DNA of 64,000 nt from the NCBI GenBank assembly GCA_025200525.1, contig CM045770.1:86452084-86516083 (forward strand). Direction: 5' to 3'. Shown in pieces: positions 23,680 through 35,289 of this stretch. Within the stretch, counting starts at the first letter, position 1. Every line of letters starts with the position of its first letter. A program made the translations under genes and the position numbers. The notes under the pieces were generated by a model, which searched no databases, was not told the DNA's origin, and saw only the letters and a program-made list of their open reading frames with translations. The DNA comes from Camellia lanceoleosa. Taxonomy: Eukaryota; Streptophyta; Magnoliopsida; Ericales; Theaceae.

Positions 23680-24450
23680 ACCATCAACAGGGTCGGTCGT
23701 CGTGGTTCGGTTTTAGGCAGTTTATAAATTGGTTTAAACTCATTCGTAGTATGTATATGATTTGGAAAAATTTTAATCCGTAATTACTCATGAGTGCAAG
23801 TTGGCTCAGGTTGCGGTTTGTGCGGATAGGATTAGCGAATATCTTGGACGGTTTCACAATTGTACTTTTTTCTTTAAAAATTTATTTTGGAATATTTTTT
23901 TTTCCATTTTCTAAATATTTATTTTGGGTCATTTTTCTCTTATTTTCTAAAATCCTTCAACATTAATAATTAATGAATTAAAACTTATAACATTAAAAAC
24001 ATAACAAAATCAATTCCTAACACAAAAATCATTCAAAATTCTAAACTTTTAAATCAAATCATAAATTAACACAAGCATATCTTTCAAAATCCTAAACTAG
24101 ATTATCAATCTCATTCATTATCTATTACCCAACAATAAAATTAAAGTAAAATTATTCAAAATCTTAAGTTTACCTAAAAGTAATTTTTCATTAACTTTTA
24201 CATTCATCCAAAATGCAATAATAAAATAACAATGGTCTAGGTTTTTTTTTTTAAAAAAAGAAAAACAAAAAAAAAAAGTGCTGGCTGGTTCTTGCGAGTG
24301 CAGATTAAACTGTAACCTACAATTATGTCATATTTTAAATTGCATCTGGCTGTATTGTGTCTGCGAAATCGTCTATTTGTATGCGAATCAATTCGAGTTA
24401 GACGGATTGAGCGGTTCGGATAACCCTATACCCAGCCCTATAGAGGGGGT
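23680..24450. repeat. Dispersed hAT-like non-autonomous repeat, copy 1
   Basis: The left part (GGGTCGGTCGTCGTGGTTCG) and right part ('cggataaccctatacccag') resemble inverted ends of a non-autonomous hAT family. The inner stretch 'aataattaatgaattaaaa' recurs at 28330-28350 in copy 2. The right-hand wording recurs at 32400-32500 in copy 3. No TSD could be established. Confidence 0.5.
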
Positions 24451-24489
24451 CCCACTGTCTTTGATGGAAACATCTGTTTTGTTGTAATC

Positions 24490-27400
24490 CTTCAACTACC
24501 TGTTTACCATCTACAACAAAAGAAACAATATAAAAAACGAGTCGCATGCTAATTAGATTTTCTTACGTATGTCAATCACTTTTTTTAACAAGAATGGATC
24601 AAAATACTCGGTCATAGTTCTAGAAAAAGCGTGTTTAAACGTTATTAATAATGTTAATTTTTCCTAATAAAGCACTATCCAGTTATGCATTAGAATGCAT
24701 CCATCGTAAGTAAATACAACCTACAGATAAATTCAAAAGCATATGGTTAAATTACTAATAAACAAATGAAAATCATCGTGCTCTAACTACTAAACCGATC
24801 ATAAAATTAATCTTTCACTTAATATATATATATATATATACTTGGCTAAACAAAGATAATAACAAGATCGATGTTCTTGTTTATTTAATGGGTTGAACAA
24901 AATGTGTTGACGTGCCCTAATTATAGATGAAAATTCCACAATCAATCACCATTAATTTAGGATAAACTTCTCTCATTTCAGAATAAAATAGTTTTATGTA
25001 TTTTGACAAAGAACTTGAATAAAATTTGAGGTTGAAGATTAGTTTGAATTGGTGTTACTTTGTCTAGCCGTTAGTTGAAAAAACATTATTTTAGAAATGT
25101 TTGTCTGACCAAATAATTTATAATCATCCTATTTTGACAATGGTTTTCAATGCTTACAAGTCAAATTAAGTTTTAATTTGAAGAAGTTCTACTTCCTCAA
25201 TTCACTCATTAATTAAAAAGGAGAAGATAGAAAGAAGGAAATAACATGGTTGCTGCAGGAAAAAGGTGAAATTGAAGTCTTCAGTCCTAATTTGAATTTA
25301 GAATAAAGATTGAGACCCCTTTTCCCTCACTGCCTTTTTACCCCCTTTCTTTTTTGATTGGTCACTTTTTCTTTTTTCTTTTTTTCTCCTTCTTCAATCA
25401 CCACCCGTCACGTGTGTGTGGGGGTGGTAGGAGTTGAAGTTTGAGGTGGTCTAAATCATTGGTGTTGAATTTATTACTAGTGTATTTGAATTATGGAATT
25501 GAATGGGGATTTGAAAAGAAGGGAAACGAAAGGAAAAAAAAAAAATTTAACTTATATTTTATTTATATTTTTTATACTTTTTTTCTTTTTTTGTCATTTT
25601 CTAATTTTTTCTTAAATCTGTGATTCAAAAGCAACCTAGATGGTGAAGGCGAAAAAAATATTACGTATAATAGTGAGTAAAATCCATTGAGTAAAATATT
25701 TTGAATCATTTTTTTTTTAATTTATTGAGTAAAATATTTTTATAAAAAATCAAAATTCTCGAATATCAATAATTATATATTTAAATTAAATTTATATTAG
25801 AAAAATAAATAATATGTATTTTTTAAATTATATTTATCATTTACTTTATTTTAAACAAAGGTAAACATATAACTATTTTTGCTTTTGGGAAGCTGGTAGA
25901 AAACAAACTTTTTAGCTTTTTGACTTTTTCAAATCATATCACCTCTTTATTTTTTCACATAAAAAGTTTTAAAAAATTAAAAATCAACTTTTTACCAACT
26001 TTTTAAAATACCACCAGTGCGTTTGGTTTTATTTTTTTTAATTCAATTTTTTAAAAATTAAGTTTTTTATTTTTCGTATTTTTTTATTTTTAGTGAATAT
26101 TTTTAAAATTTTAAGTAATTTTTTACTTTTTTAGATGCACTTTACTTAGATGTATCTAAATATTAAAATATTTATGAAAAAAATATTTCAAAAAATTAAT
26201 AAATGCACTGAAATACGAAAATGTACTAAATTTTCATTTTTTTTTATATTTTTTGGTATTTAGTATATTTTTTAAAGATTTTTTCACAAATATCATACTT
26301 TTTAAGTGTGTTTATATTAAGTGTGTCTAAAAATTAACAAAAAAAATTTACTTAAAATATTTAAAAAATTTATTAAAAATATGAAAATAAAAAAAATAAA
26401 ATTATTAAAAACTGGAACCAAACAAATTAAACGCGGTCTTGCGCCTCACATGTTTTTTTTTTTTTGTCCTATTCGGCATATCTCTCCTTTGACTGTGTGC
26501 TCCATTGCGTTGACCCACATATCAAGGCCGTTTTTTCATGGTGGCATTTCAATTTTAAAAATTGCTGACATAATCAATTTCCATATATTGTTTAACAGTG
26601 CTTTAACAGAATTGGATTATATGTTATGTGATTATAATTTTAGGAGAATTTGGTATAATGATGTTAAAATTATGAAATTAATTATGTTTTTATTATATTT
26701 TAAAAGAAATTAATATATTAAGTAATCTGGCGTGTAATCTAAATAAGTAAAAATATAACACAATATTTGTGTACCATGACTTTTTCATTAAACCTAATGT
26801 CCAATGTTCAAAACCTATTTATTTATTTTTCTTTAAATAGAAAAATGAGAAACACATGAAATAAGAAGAAGCAAATAAAAACTTAGATACCAAATTTAAC
26901 TTTTACTTAAGTTTTGTTTGTTTCGACGAAAAATATTTTCTATATAAAACTTTTTTCATAGAAAATATTTTCTTATGTTTGGATTGCATTATTAAAATTA
27001 ACACATTACTAGTCGTATTAGTAGTGGTGGTAGTAACAGCAGTAAGATGGAGGTGGAGGTATCAATTTTCAAAATAACTTTTAGCTACAATAAAATATAA
27101 ATTAATTAATGAATTGAATAATCAAAAAAAAAAAAAGCATAATCATAGGGAAGAGAACTCTAGGGTTATACCTTAAGAAGTCGATATCCCAAATGTCATT
27201 CTTAGATGGTACACTGCAGAGCCATTTAATCATGCAATAGTAAGTTATGGACTCAAACATAGGCAAAGATTTAAATTTATACTTTTGACACTGGATACGA
27301 TTTGTTGATATCTTAAAGGTTTGTCCTACTATATGTGTTATCACCCAAATGTTAGCCCTAGAGAGAGTTGAACTTGGAATCTCAAAACCATACCAATTAC

Positions 27401-27889
27401 CACACTCCGATTGAATTGAACAATCATATGTGGCATCATTAAAAAAATCCGTCTTTTATGTATTCCGAGAATATAGCATCTACCTAATTAAAATAAGAGG
27501 AAATTATAATTTAATATAAATTTTTTTAAAAAAAATATTTAAAAAACTTATATTTTTTATTATTAAAATTAATAAAATTTACTATTGATTTATAATTATT
27601 TTCTTACAATTACAGTACTCTGTAATTTTTCCTTAAAATAACAGTACCAAATGGGCCAAGTCAAATGAGAGAAAGATATTTATTCATCAATTTTCTGTAA
27701 TCAAAGACTTTTTCGTCATCCCAGCTTGACACTTTAATGGTGTCATTCTCATAAGCCCAATCAATCCCTCCATCGCCTCAAAATATAAAAAAACAGGTGC
27801 ATAAAATTGGTTCACGTAAATGGTATGAGACCGACCCAATGGTAATCATTTAAAAGCCAATGATAATAGAGCCCATGGAACAACGTTAC
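24490..27889. other. AT-rich intergenic DNA, no gene seen
   Basis: No supported coding region. An (AT)n run is at 24822-24840. A candidate MITE lies at about 26016-26420, with 'tgcgtttggttttat' at the left and, inverted, 'aaccaaacaaattaaacgc' at the right. The open frame starting at 26321 runs through the right end of that repeat and is AT-driven, so I do not regard it as a gene. Confidence 0.4.
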
Positions 27890-28480
27890 CTCAATGTCGG
27901 GGTGGTTGCGGATCAGTCTTGAATGGTTCAGTGTGTGATTTGAATTTGTCCACATGTCTGGAGTTTAGAAAAAATTGAACTTGTAATCCGTCACAGTGTA
28001 AGTTGTGATTTATGCAGATAGGATAAAGGTATGATTTTCAAAAACGAAATTGACTATTGGCGACTAAATCTTTAGTCGCTGAAGACCTGTTTATTGGCGA
28101 ATAAAAAACTGTTAGTCGCCAAAGCCAATCGCCACCATGTATTGCCGACAAAACCGGCGACTAACGTTTTTAGTTGGGAAAAGTGGAATTTCGACATTTG
28201 GCGACTAAAATAGGACCTTTGGCGACTAAAAATTTAGTCGCCAAAGGTGTTTTTTCTTGTAGTGGATGGATAGTTTGCAAATTGAATTTTTTCTTAAAAA
28301 AGCAAAACTTGGGCCCCTTTTTTCTTATTTTAGAACATTAATAATTAATGAATTAAAATTTATAAAATTAAAAACACAAAAAAAATAATTCCTAATACAA
28401 GCAAAACATTCAAGCTAACATTGAATTTGGATTAGAAAAAATTATAATAAAAATTAATAAGAACTAACATAGAAAATATC
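27890..28480. repeat. Dispersed hAT-like repeat, copy 2 (interrupted)
   Basis: Homologous to 23680-24060 ('ggttgcggat', 'gcagatagg', 'aataattaatgaattaaaa'). It is interrupted by the CACTA-type terminus ending at 28264. Confidence 0.5.
28024..28264. mobile_element. CACTA transposon terminus with subterminal repeats
   Basis: Read on the minus strand from 28264, the end is CACTACAAGAAAAAACACC, the diagnostic CACTA terminal inverted repeat. Inside it are at least seven copies, in both orientations, of a TTGGCGACTAA/TTAGTCGCCAA motif (28053-28250), the dense subterminal repeats that CACTA transposases bind. No left CACTA end is present, so this is a truncated or decayed element. No coding region. 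Confidence 0.85.
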
Positions 28481-28697
28481 TTCCACAGCAACTGTAAGTA
28501 TACAATACAATATATATATACTAGTAGTCACCCGTGCGATGCACGGGATTTTACAAAGTGAACATAATAAAAAAAATTTAAAAATTATGCTATTTAGTTG
28601 TATTTTCTAATATGAATAAAATATTTTTATTGAATTTGTGTATTTACTATACATCATTCAAAAATTTTAATACTTCATACCATGAAAAAGTTTAGAA

Positions 28698-28963
28698 AAC
28701 TATCATAAATTATGTAAATCATCACATAACAAATAGATAATAAGAGTTAGATAAGACAATCAAAAGTGGAGTAACAAAAGTATACTAAAATTATAATTAA
28801 TCAAAATGACTAACATGGAAAATTTTAAAAAACTATCATAAATTATGTACATCATCACATAATAAATAGACAATAAGAGTTGGTTAAAATAACCAAAAGT
28901 GGAGTAACAAAAGCATACTAAAATTATAATTAATCAAAAGAACTAACATTAAATAATAAAAAA
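28698..28963. repeat. Direct tandem duplication, 133-bp unit
   Basis: Two adjacent copies beginning 'aactatcataaattatgta' (28698 and 28831), differing by scattered substitutions, near the 3' end of the Helitron. Confidence 0.85.
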
Positions 28964-30141
28964 ATGCTATTTTTTTCATTTTTTTAATCAATAAGAGATA
29001 ATATATTAATTATCCCACTCAGTATAATGAATTAAAATAAAATAAAATAAATTTTAATTTTAATTTCTATTATATTCAATTAGTGGTTAAAATTTTTTAC
29101 ATGCTGTTTTTTTTTGTTTTTTTTTTTCCCCTTTAATTTTATATTGATTCACTAAACATAAATAGGTTTGAAAATGCAATAAAATTGAACTGACAAACAT
29201 AAATAATAGAAATATTTAAATTATTCAAAAAAACCTAACATTTTATATATGAGATCGCTTGCATTTGCTCAAACTTTGAATATGCATAAAAAGATATTTA
29301 AAAAAAGAAGAAATTTGTCGTTTAGGTCTCAAAAGAAATGAGTTCCTAAAAATTAATTTAATCATAAGTTATTTCAACATGACAATCAACAACCAAATAT
29401 AATTGATGTTAAATTTAAAACATAAATCCATATCCAAATAAATTTTGATGATCTTTTCGCTTCCAATATAACATCTGCACCCAAAAAAAAAATAAATAAA
29501 CACAAATAGTCAATAAGTAAAAGAGTCACAAATTAATAGTAGCACTTCAAAAATAGAATGAAATCTTAATTAAATGACACATTATTAGCCAAAAAAAGAA
29601 AGAAATAAAAAAATACAGATTGTAGAAAAAAGAAAAAGAAACAAAAACATAAATAGAATTTACAGAAAAATAAAATAATAATATTCATTTACATAAACTT
29701 CCTTTCCCAGAAAGGCAAAAATTTATGTAAGTACATATTTCAAATGTAAAGTTGATACGATTGAAGAAAAAAAAAATCACTTGTGACTTGAAATTTAATG
29801 CAAAATTTTTTAGGCACTATGAAGGAGAGTCAAAAATGGTTCAATATTGATTGTGATTTTTTTTTTCTTTTCAATCTCATGTTCATGGTTCCTTTTTCAA
29901 ACACTTGTTTTTATATTGAAAAGATGAAACTTAGACAAAAGATATACTTGGAATTATATCATATTTAAAATTTATATGGATAATTAATTGATGATTTTTA
30001 AAGATAAATAAAGTTCAACTTGAAGATAAACTTTGAAAAGATTAAGTTGAAATATATGAGAATCTACAACAATCAAATTCAAATAGAAGATAAACTCCAA
30101 GAAATAGGGAGTTTTGAAGAAAATAAAAATGTAAGTTCAAA

Positions 30142-30560
30142 CGGAAATGATCGAGAGCTCGAAAGTGAGGCTCGAAACACGGCTCGAAAGAGGGAAGAGG
30201 AGAGGAGGAAGGGAGGAAGGAAGAAAGAGGAAGCGAGCCTCGCGCCCGCCGCCACCATGAGACCATCATCGCTTCGCCGATCGTCGCCTGCCCCCCGCCG
30301 ACGTCATGAAGACCATGGCCCCTGACGTCGAAGCCTCAAATCGCCGCCCGCCTCCCGCCACCCTAATAATTGGGCCCCCTCCGATCTTCCTCCTCCTCCT
30401 TCCTTCTTTTTCTTCTCCCTTCTTCTTCTTCGCCCTTCTGCTTCTCCATTCCCAATTACCACCAAGGAAAAAAAAAAAAACAAACTCGCCACCAAACCGA
30501 CGTCGTTTTGGTGTCGAGCCAGAATTCGAGCCATATTATTCGAGCTACGTAGCACTGCCG
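30142..30560. mobile_element. Mutator-like non-autonomous element (419 bp)
   Basis: Flanked by a perfect 9-bp TSD, AAGTTCAAA, at 30133-30141 and 30561-30569. The ends form imperfect inverted repeats of about 45 bp, with CGG at the tips and three spaced copies of GGCTCGA(A) in each arm. The core is GC-rich with purine and pyrimidine runs, an A run (30470-30481) and a CCGACGTCGTTTTGG palindrome (30499-30513). The GC-rich, exon-like core is reminiscent of Pack-MULE gene capture, but I recognise no source gene. The open frames here come from low-complexity sequence. Confidence 0.82.
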
Positions 30561-31359
30561 AAGTTCAAATTTAAAGATAAAATAAGATAAACATGAGAAA
30601 ATAGAATAAATTAAATAAAATTTCAACTTTGAAATCTTGATCTTATCTATAAGCTATGAAATTAATTTCCATTGAAAAATTAATTTAACAATTAAAAAAT
30701 AAAACAAAAATAAAACATGAAAGGCTATAAAAGAGGATTGTTAAGTAGAAGAGAGAAATATCAAAATTATAAAAATTTAAGAATAATTATTTTAAATTTT
30801 TTTAGAACACACTACATTTTTTTAGCCGATGGATAAATATCCTAATGGTTATGAAAATTTTAAATTTTTTATTTATTACTTTTTTTAATAATCAAATAGT
30901 TATGATTATAGTCAAATATCTGACCTAATTGATCATGACCATATATACTAATTAATTTAGCTAATATTCAATTAGGTGTTTTCACCATCTAAACAAAAAA
31001 GTTAGATGTTTTTTTTTTTTATAGTAGAATAAGATAAGTATTTTTAATGTTCAATATTTTTTTTTAATTTAATAAATAGTTATGATTAAGTTACTGTCAA
31101 AATATTTAACTCAATTGGATTTTGCCCTATGTAATAAATCTTTATTTTTAATTTTTAAAATTTTAAATTTACTAAACATGATTAAATGATGATTCAATAG
31201 GAACCAAATTAAGAAATTTTTATAATCACGACAACATTAAGGAGAAAAAAAAAAACAAATAGATGTTGGGGTTTGTTTCCAATGTTTTGTTGGTGGATGT
31301 TCAAATTTATATGGAAACTTTAGTTTAAGGATAATATATTTTGGAGGTTTAGTATTTAA

Positions 31360-32022
31360 ATTCAAATTTAAATTTGGGATAGAGATAAGGAGTTAAAGAT
31401 ATTTAATATCACATTTGTTCAATACAAATCAAAGTATTTTATTTTTTAAAAGCAAATGTGAATTAGATAAATGGTAATATTTTTTTTTTTTTTTTAATGT
31501 AGGAATAAGACTTGTGAGATCTTTTTATTATGATTATTATTTAAATTTATGTATCTGATGATAAACATGTGAGGTTCTATATACATATCTATATCCACAA
31601 CTCCTATAAAATATATTATTTGATTTTTTAAAATATTTTTTTAGATAACAATTGGAAGAGGAAGTGAGAATACTTGAATTGAATAGTGAGAAATTCAAAT
31701 TTAAATTTGGAATAGAGATAAGGAGTTAAAGATATTTAACATCACATTTTGTTCAATACAAATCAAATTATTATATTTTTTAAAAGCAAACATGAAATAG
31801 ATAAATGGTAACATTTTTTTTTTTTAATGTAGGAATAAGACTTGTGAGATCTTTTTATTATGATTATTATTTAAATTTATGTAATACACTGATAAACATG
31901 TGATGTTCTATATACATATCTATATCCACAACTCCTATAAAAGATATTATTTGATTTTTTAAAATATTTTTTTAGATAACAATTAGAAGAGGAAGTGAGA
32001 ATATTTGAATTGAATAGTGAGA
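31360..32022. repeat. Direct tandem duplication, 333-bp unit
   Basis: Two adjacent copies starting 'attcaaatttaaattt' (31360 and 31693). They share the poly-T stretch, 'aataagacttgtgagatc' and the ending 'gaattgaatagtgagaa', near the 5' end of the Helitron. Confidence 0.9.
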
Positions 32023-32309
32023 AGAGGAGTAAAGAGAGGTGCCACGTATTTATTTTATTATTTCAAAATTATGAGAATTTAGAATTCAGGTTTTGGAGTC
32101 TTTTGACCTAATAACTACATTTGGTTATATAGATAGTATAGATAGATAGATATATATTATGTATATATATGTACACACAACTAAAGAACTTTACAAGCTA
32201 ACATTCCTTAAGAACTGACTAAAAGGAATAATAGGTAAGTCAATTGAGTGAGGGAAACCTTTAAAGCACCTATGGTCGAAAGCACCCACGTTTTAAAAGA
32301 AAAAAATAA

Positions 32310-32510
32310 AATAAAATGTTTAGTGCGGGCGAGTGCTTGCTGGTGTAAGTGAAACCCGCAACTTGCACTGAAAGAATAATCCAATCCAAACCACACCTGA
32401 CCCTACTCTACACTCGAAATTGCCCATTTGTATGCAGTTCAAATCAAATTGGGTAATTTTTACCGGTCGGATAATCCTATACCTAACCCTACCTAAAGAT
32501 ATAGGAGATT
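32310..32510. repeat. Dispersed hAT-like repeat, copy 3 (partial)
   Basis: Shares 'gcccatttgtatgcag', 'cggtcggataatcctatacc' and surrounding wording with the right part of 23680-24450. Only the right-hand part is present. Confidence 0.45.
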
Positions 32511-32845
32511 GGGTCAAAGACCTTTATTAGGAAAATTCTTATTTGGTTAAGTTTTTGAAATTGTTTACAAAATTTACAATTTAACTTGACAAAAATAAAC
32601 TTAAAAATTTTATTTTTTATTTTTTCAAAATTATTTTAGTTTTAAAAAATATGAAAATAATAAATTTTTGATATTTTTTTATCAAATTAATTTTTGGAAT
32701 ATATATTCATAAAAGATATATATATATATATATTAAAAGTAAAATATTTTACGTCTATTTCACTTATTTAAGATTAGTATGAAAATGATTCGCTTCCTAT
32801 GTATTAACAGGTTCTATGATATATTTGCAATAGTGACACGTTTTA

Positions 32846-32974
32846 GGCCTATTTTGGGAAAATAGTTATAATCAATTTTTTGGTGAAAAACTGCTTATAA
32901 GTAACTTTTTTTGTGAGAGAGGAAGTGGGTTATAATCAATTTTTTAGATTATAACTCACTTCCCAAAATAGGCC
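32846..32974. mobile_element. Tourist-like MITE (129 bp)
   Basis: TIR GGCCTATTTTGGGAA at the left and TTCCCAAAATAGGCC at the right are exact over 15 bases, and the TSD is TTA at 32843-32845 and 32975-32977. The inner part extends the foldback ('ttataatcaatttttt' twice). TTA duplication and a GGCC tip indicate the PIF/Harbinger-derived Tourist group. Confidence 0.9.
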
Positions 32975-32977
32975 TTA

Positions 32978-33670
32978 TTATTTGGATGAGATACTTCTCT
33001 GGCACATTTGGGAATAATTATTTAGTTTTTTTAATTAAAATATGAAATAAAAAAATAAGTATGTTTGAGTTTTTTTTTGTTTTTCATATAATAAATAAAT
33101 GAATAAACATGTAAAAAATAAAAAGAAAAAATATATATTTGACTTTTTCTGTAAAATTTATTAATTTTTTTAATGATTTTTTTAAAAAAAATTTACTCTC
33201 CAAATGAGGTCAAGAATCTTTTTAGTTAAATTTTAAAATTATGATTTGAATGTAGAGTTGCATTTTGAGTTTTGAATTTTTGAATCATGATTTGAAAAGA
33301 AAAAATTTGTTTGGTTATAAGTTTTGAAAATAGTTTTGGGATGATTTGTAATTTTTTTTGATTGATTGATGTATAAAATGTGAGAGGAGAGAGAAGAGAT
33401 GAGAGAGAAAAAATAATTAATTGATTGAATAATAATAATAATATTAAAAAAAATGAGGAGTTTTGAAACGTAATTTTGAATTGTATTTTAAAAATATATT
33501 TAATTAACATATTTCATTCAAATTATAATTTAAAAACAGAATTAAATTTTAAAAAGTAAACCAAACACTAGCAATCTTTTCCCAACCTCTCTCATGTGCA
33601 CCTTTAATTTAATGCATATGGTGACAATTTCAAAAAATAAGTTCGTGGACATAGAAATTCAACCCAAAAG
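32978..33670. other. AT-rich spacer, no gene seen
   Basis: No coding support. A MITE-like stretch may occupy about 33000-33210 ('catttgggaata' versus 'ctccaaatgagg') and another about 33225-33580, but the ends are unclear. Confidence 0.35.
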
Positions 33671-34086
33671 TAGGAGTGTAAAAATGGTCCGCAACCCATG
33701 AGCTGTCCAAAGCTCGCTCGCGGCCCGAAATGGACTCGGCCCGTTTAGGCCCATTTGGTCCCGGGCCTAAGCCCCTAGGCCTGGGCTTGGGCCATCATTT
33801 TGAAATCTGGCCCAGCCCGTGACCTAACCCATCGGCCGGTTTAAGGCCTGACCCGCTCGAGACCCAATGTTTTTTTTTAGTGAAAAATAATAAATTTTTG
33901 GTAAAAAAAATTTAGTCAGGCCTGCCCAAGGCCCGAATACCCCTGGGCCTAGGGTTGGGCCTGAGCTTATTTTTTTGGCCCGTGGGCCGGCCCGACTAGA
34001 ATTTTGAGAGGAGCCTTTGAGACCCAACATGGGTCGGGCTGGGCCCAAACTTGGATGGGCCGGGTAGGGCCAAATTTACACCCTTA
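33671..34086. mobile_element. Non-autonomous hAT element (416 bp)
   Basis: Perfect 8-bp TSD CCCAAAAG at 33663-33670 and 34087-34094. The left end TAGGAGTGTAAAAATGGTCC and the inverted right end TAAGGGTGTAAATTTGGCCC are clear TIRs. The interior is full of GGCCC/GGGCC phrases around an AT core. The ends match those of the 4-kb hAT element at 50024-54110, a likely source of transposase. Confidence 0.92.
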
Positions 34087-34912
34087 CCCAAAAGGCTCTC
34101 ATTTATAGAAATGTCAACAGGACGGGACGGGGAAGGGAATTACACTCCCTGTTCCTGATCCCCGAAGGTGTTAAATTCCCCATCCTTGCCCCTCATCCCC
34201 AACAGGAAACCCATCACCCCCTACTCCCGCGCCCCTACCCCTACCCCTAATAGGGATTGGGTTTTCCCGACCCTAAAAAATCCCCGAACAAACAGTGATA
34301 TGTAAATAACAATTCCAGTTGTTCCCATGTCTTTAAATTCAAAAATTGACACTCACATTGCAGCATCTACTCCAGTTCTTCAAATTTAACTCCAAAGTGC
34401 AAAGGGTCTCAAACAAATGATGTTCACAAACTGATTTGAGACTCATTTTTCAACACATAAAAGTTGTTATATTGATCTGTTAAAATTCTTAAATTCATCT
34501 ATGTCATACGACAGCCCAATCCACAAAACAATAGCACAACAAAACCATTTCAAAAAGAACCTGGGCCACAACACATAACAACTGCAGCAACCCTCTCAAA
34601 ATTCTTCAACATGATATCTGGAATAACCACACAGCTATTACTCAAAAATATATACAGCAACCCTTTATTCCATCAATTTAGAAACCATAACCCATTCAAG
34701 CTCTACACAAAGTAGAATTGAGCAAGTTGCAAAGAGAAAATAAAGTCCCAAGCACAACCCGCAAGGGATAGGCTACCCAAAAAAAAAAAAAAAATCCATT
34801 ACAGTATAAAAAACTGAACAGTTAAATAAAATATCCTTATACAATGCCACAAGTTTGAACTACCTAACAAGCTAGCAACCACAATAAAAAAAACCAAATC
34901 CATTGTAAAAAA

Positions 34913-34917
<5 letters not shown>

Positions 34918-34951
<34 letters not shown>
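34918..34951. repeat. Long A run
   Basis: About 34 consecutive adenines in the 3' part of the outer hAT element. Confidence 0.9.
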
Positions 34952-34953
<2 letters not shown>

Positions 34954-35289
34954 AACATTGTTTCTCCAAAAATCTGATATAACCACAACTTTCATTGTCT
35001 CTTTCAACTTGAATTCCTATTAAATAACAAAAGGAAAAAAAATAAAAAAAAATCAATACTAATAATAAGATGTAAAAAAATATTAACAATTAAAACAAAA
35101 AAGATGGCAACTAACACAAAAGTGCCACACTACTTATCCAAGTCAATCTCATCATCATCATATATAGTCGCATAGTCCACCAATTTCAATATTGAATTTC
35201 CTAAAAAGTAAAGAATATAAATTAAGTATTGAAATTATTTCATGGTAATATAAAATTGAAATAATAATATATAGATTTACTTGAGTACC

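Larger units (their letters stand above)
28521..32142 (-). mobile_element. Non-autonomous Helitron
   Basis: On the minus strand the element begins TCTATACTATCTATATAACC (32142 downward). It ends with a stem-loop CCCGTGCATCGCACGGG, then TGACTA, then CTAG at 28524-28521. The host bases are A on one side (28520) and T on the other (32143), as expected for Helitrons, which leave no TSD. It encodes no Rep/helicase. It contains two internal duplications and a Mutator-like insertion. Confidence 0.82.

Noticed and set aside
30020..30590. Open frames of 60-101 codons on both strands
   Set aside because: They span the Mutator-like insert and its borders, are dominated by low-complexity runs, and continue into AT-rich Helitron DNA without any domain.
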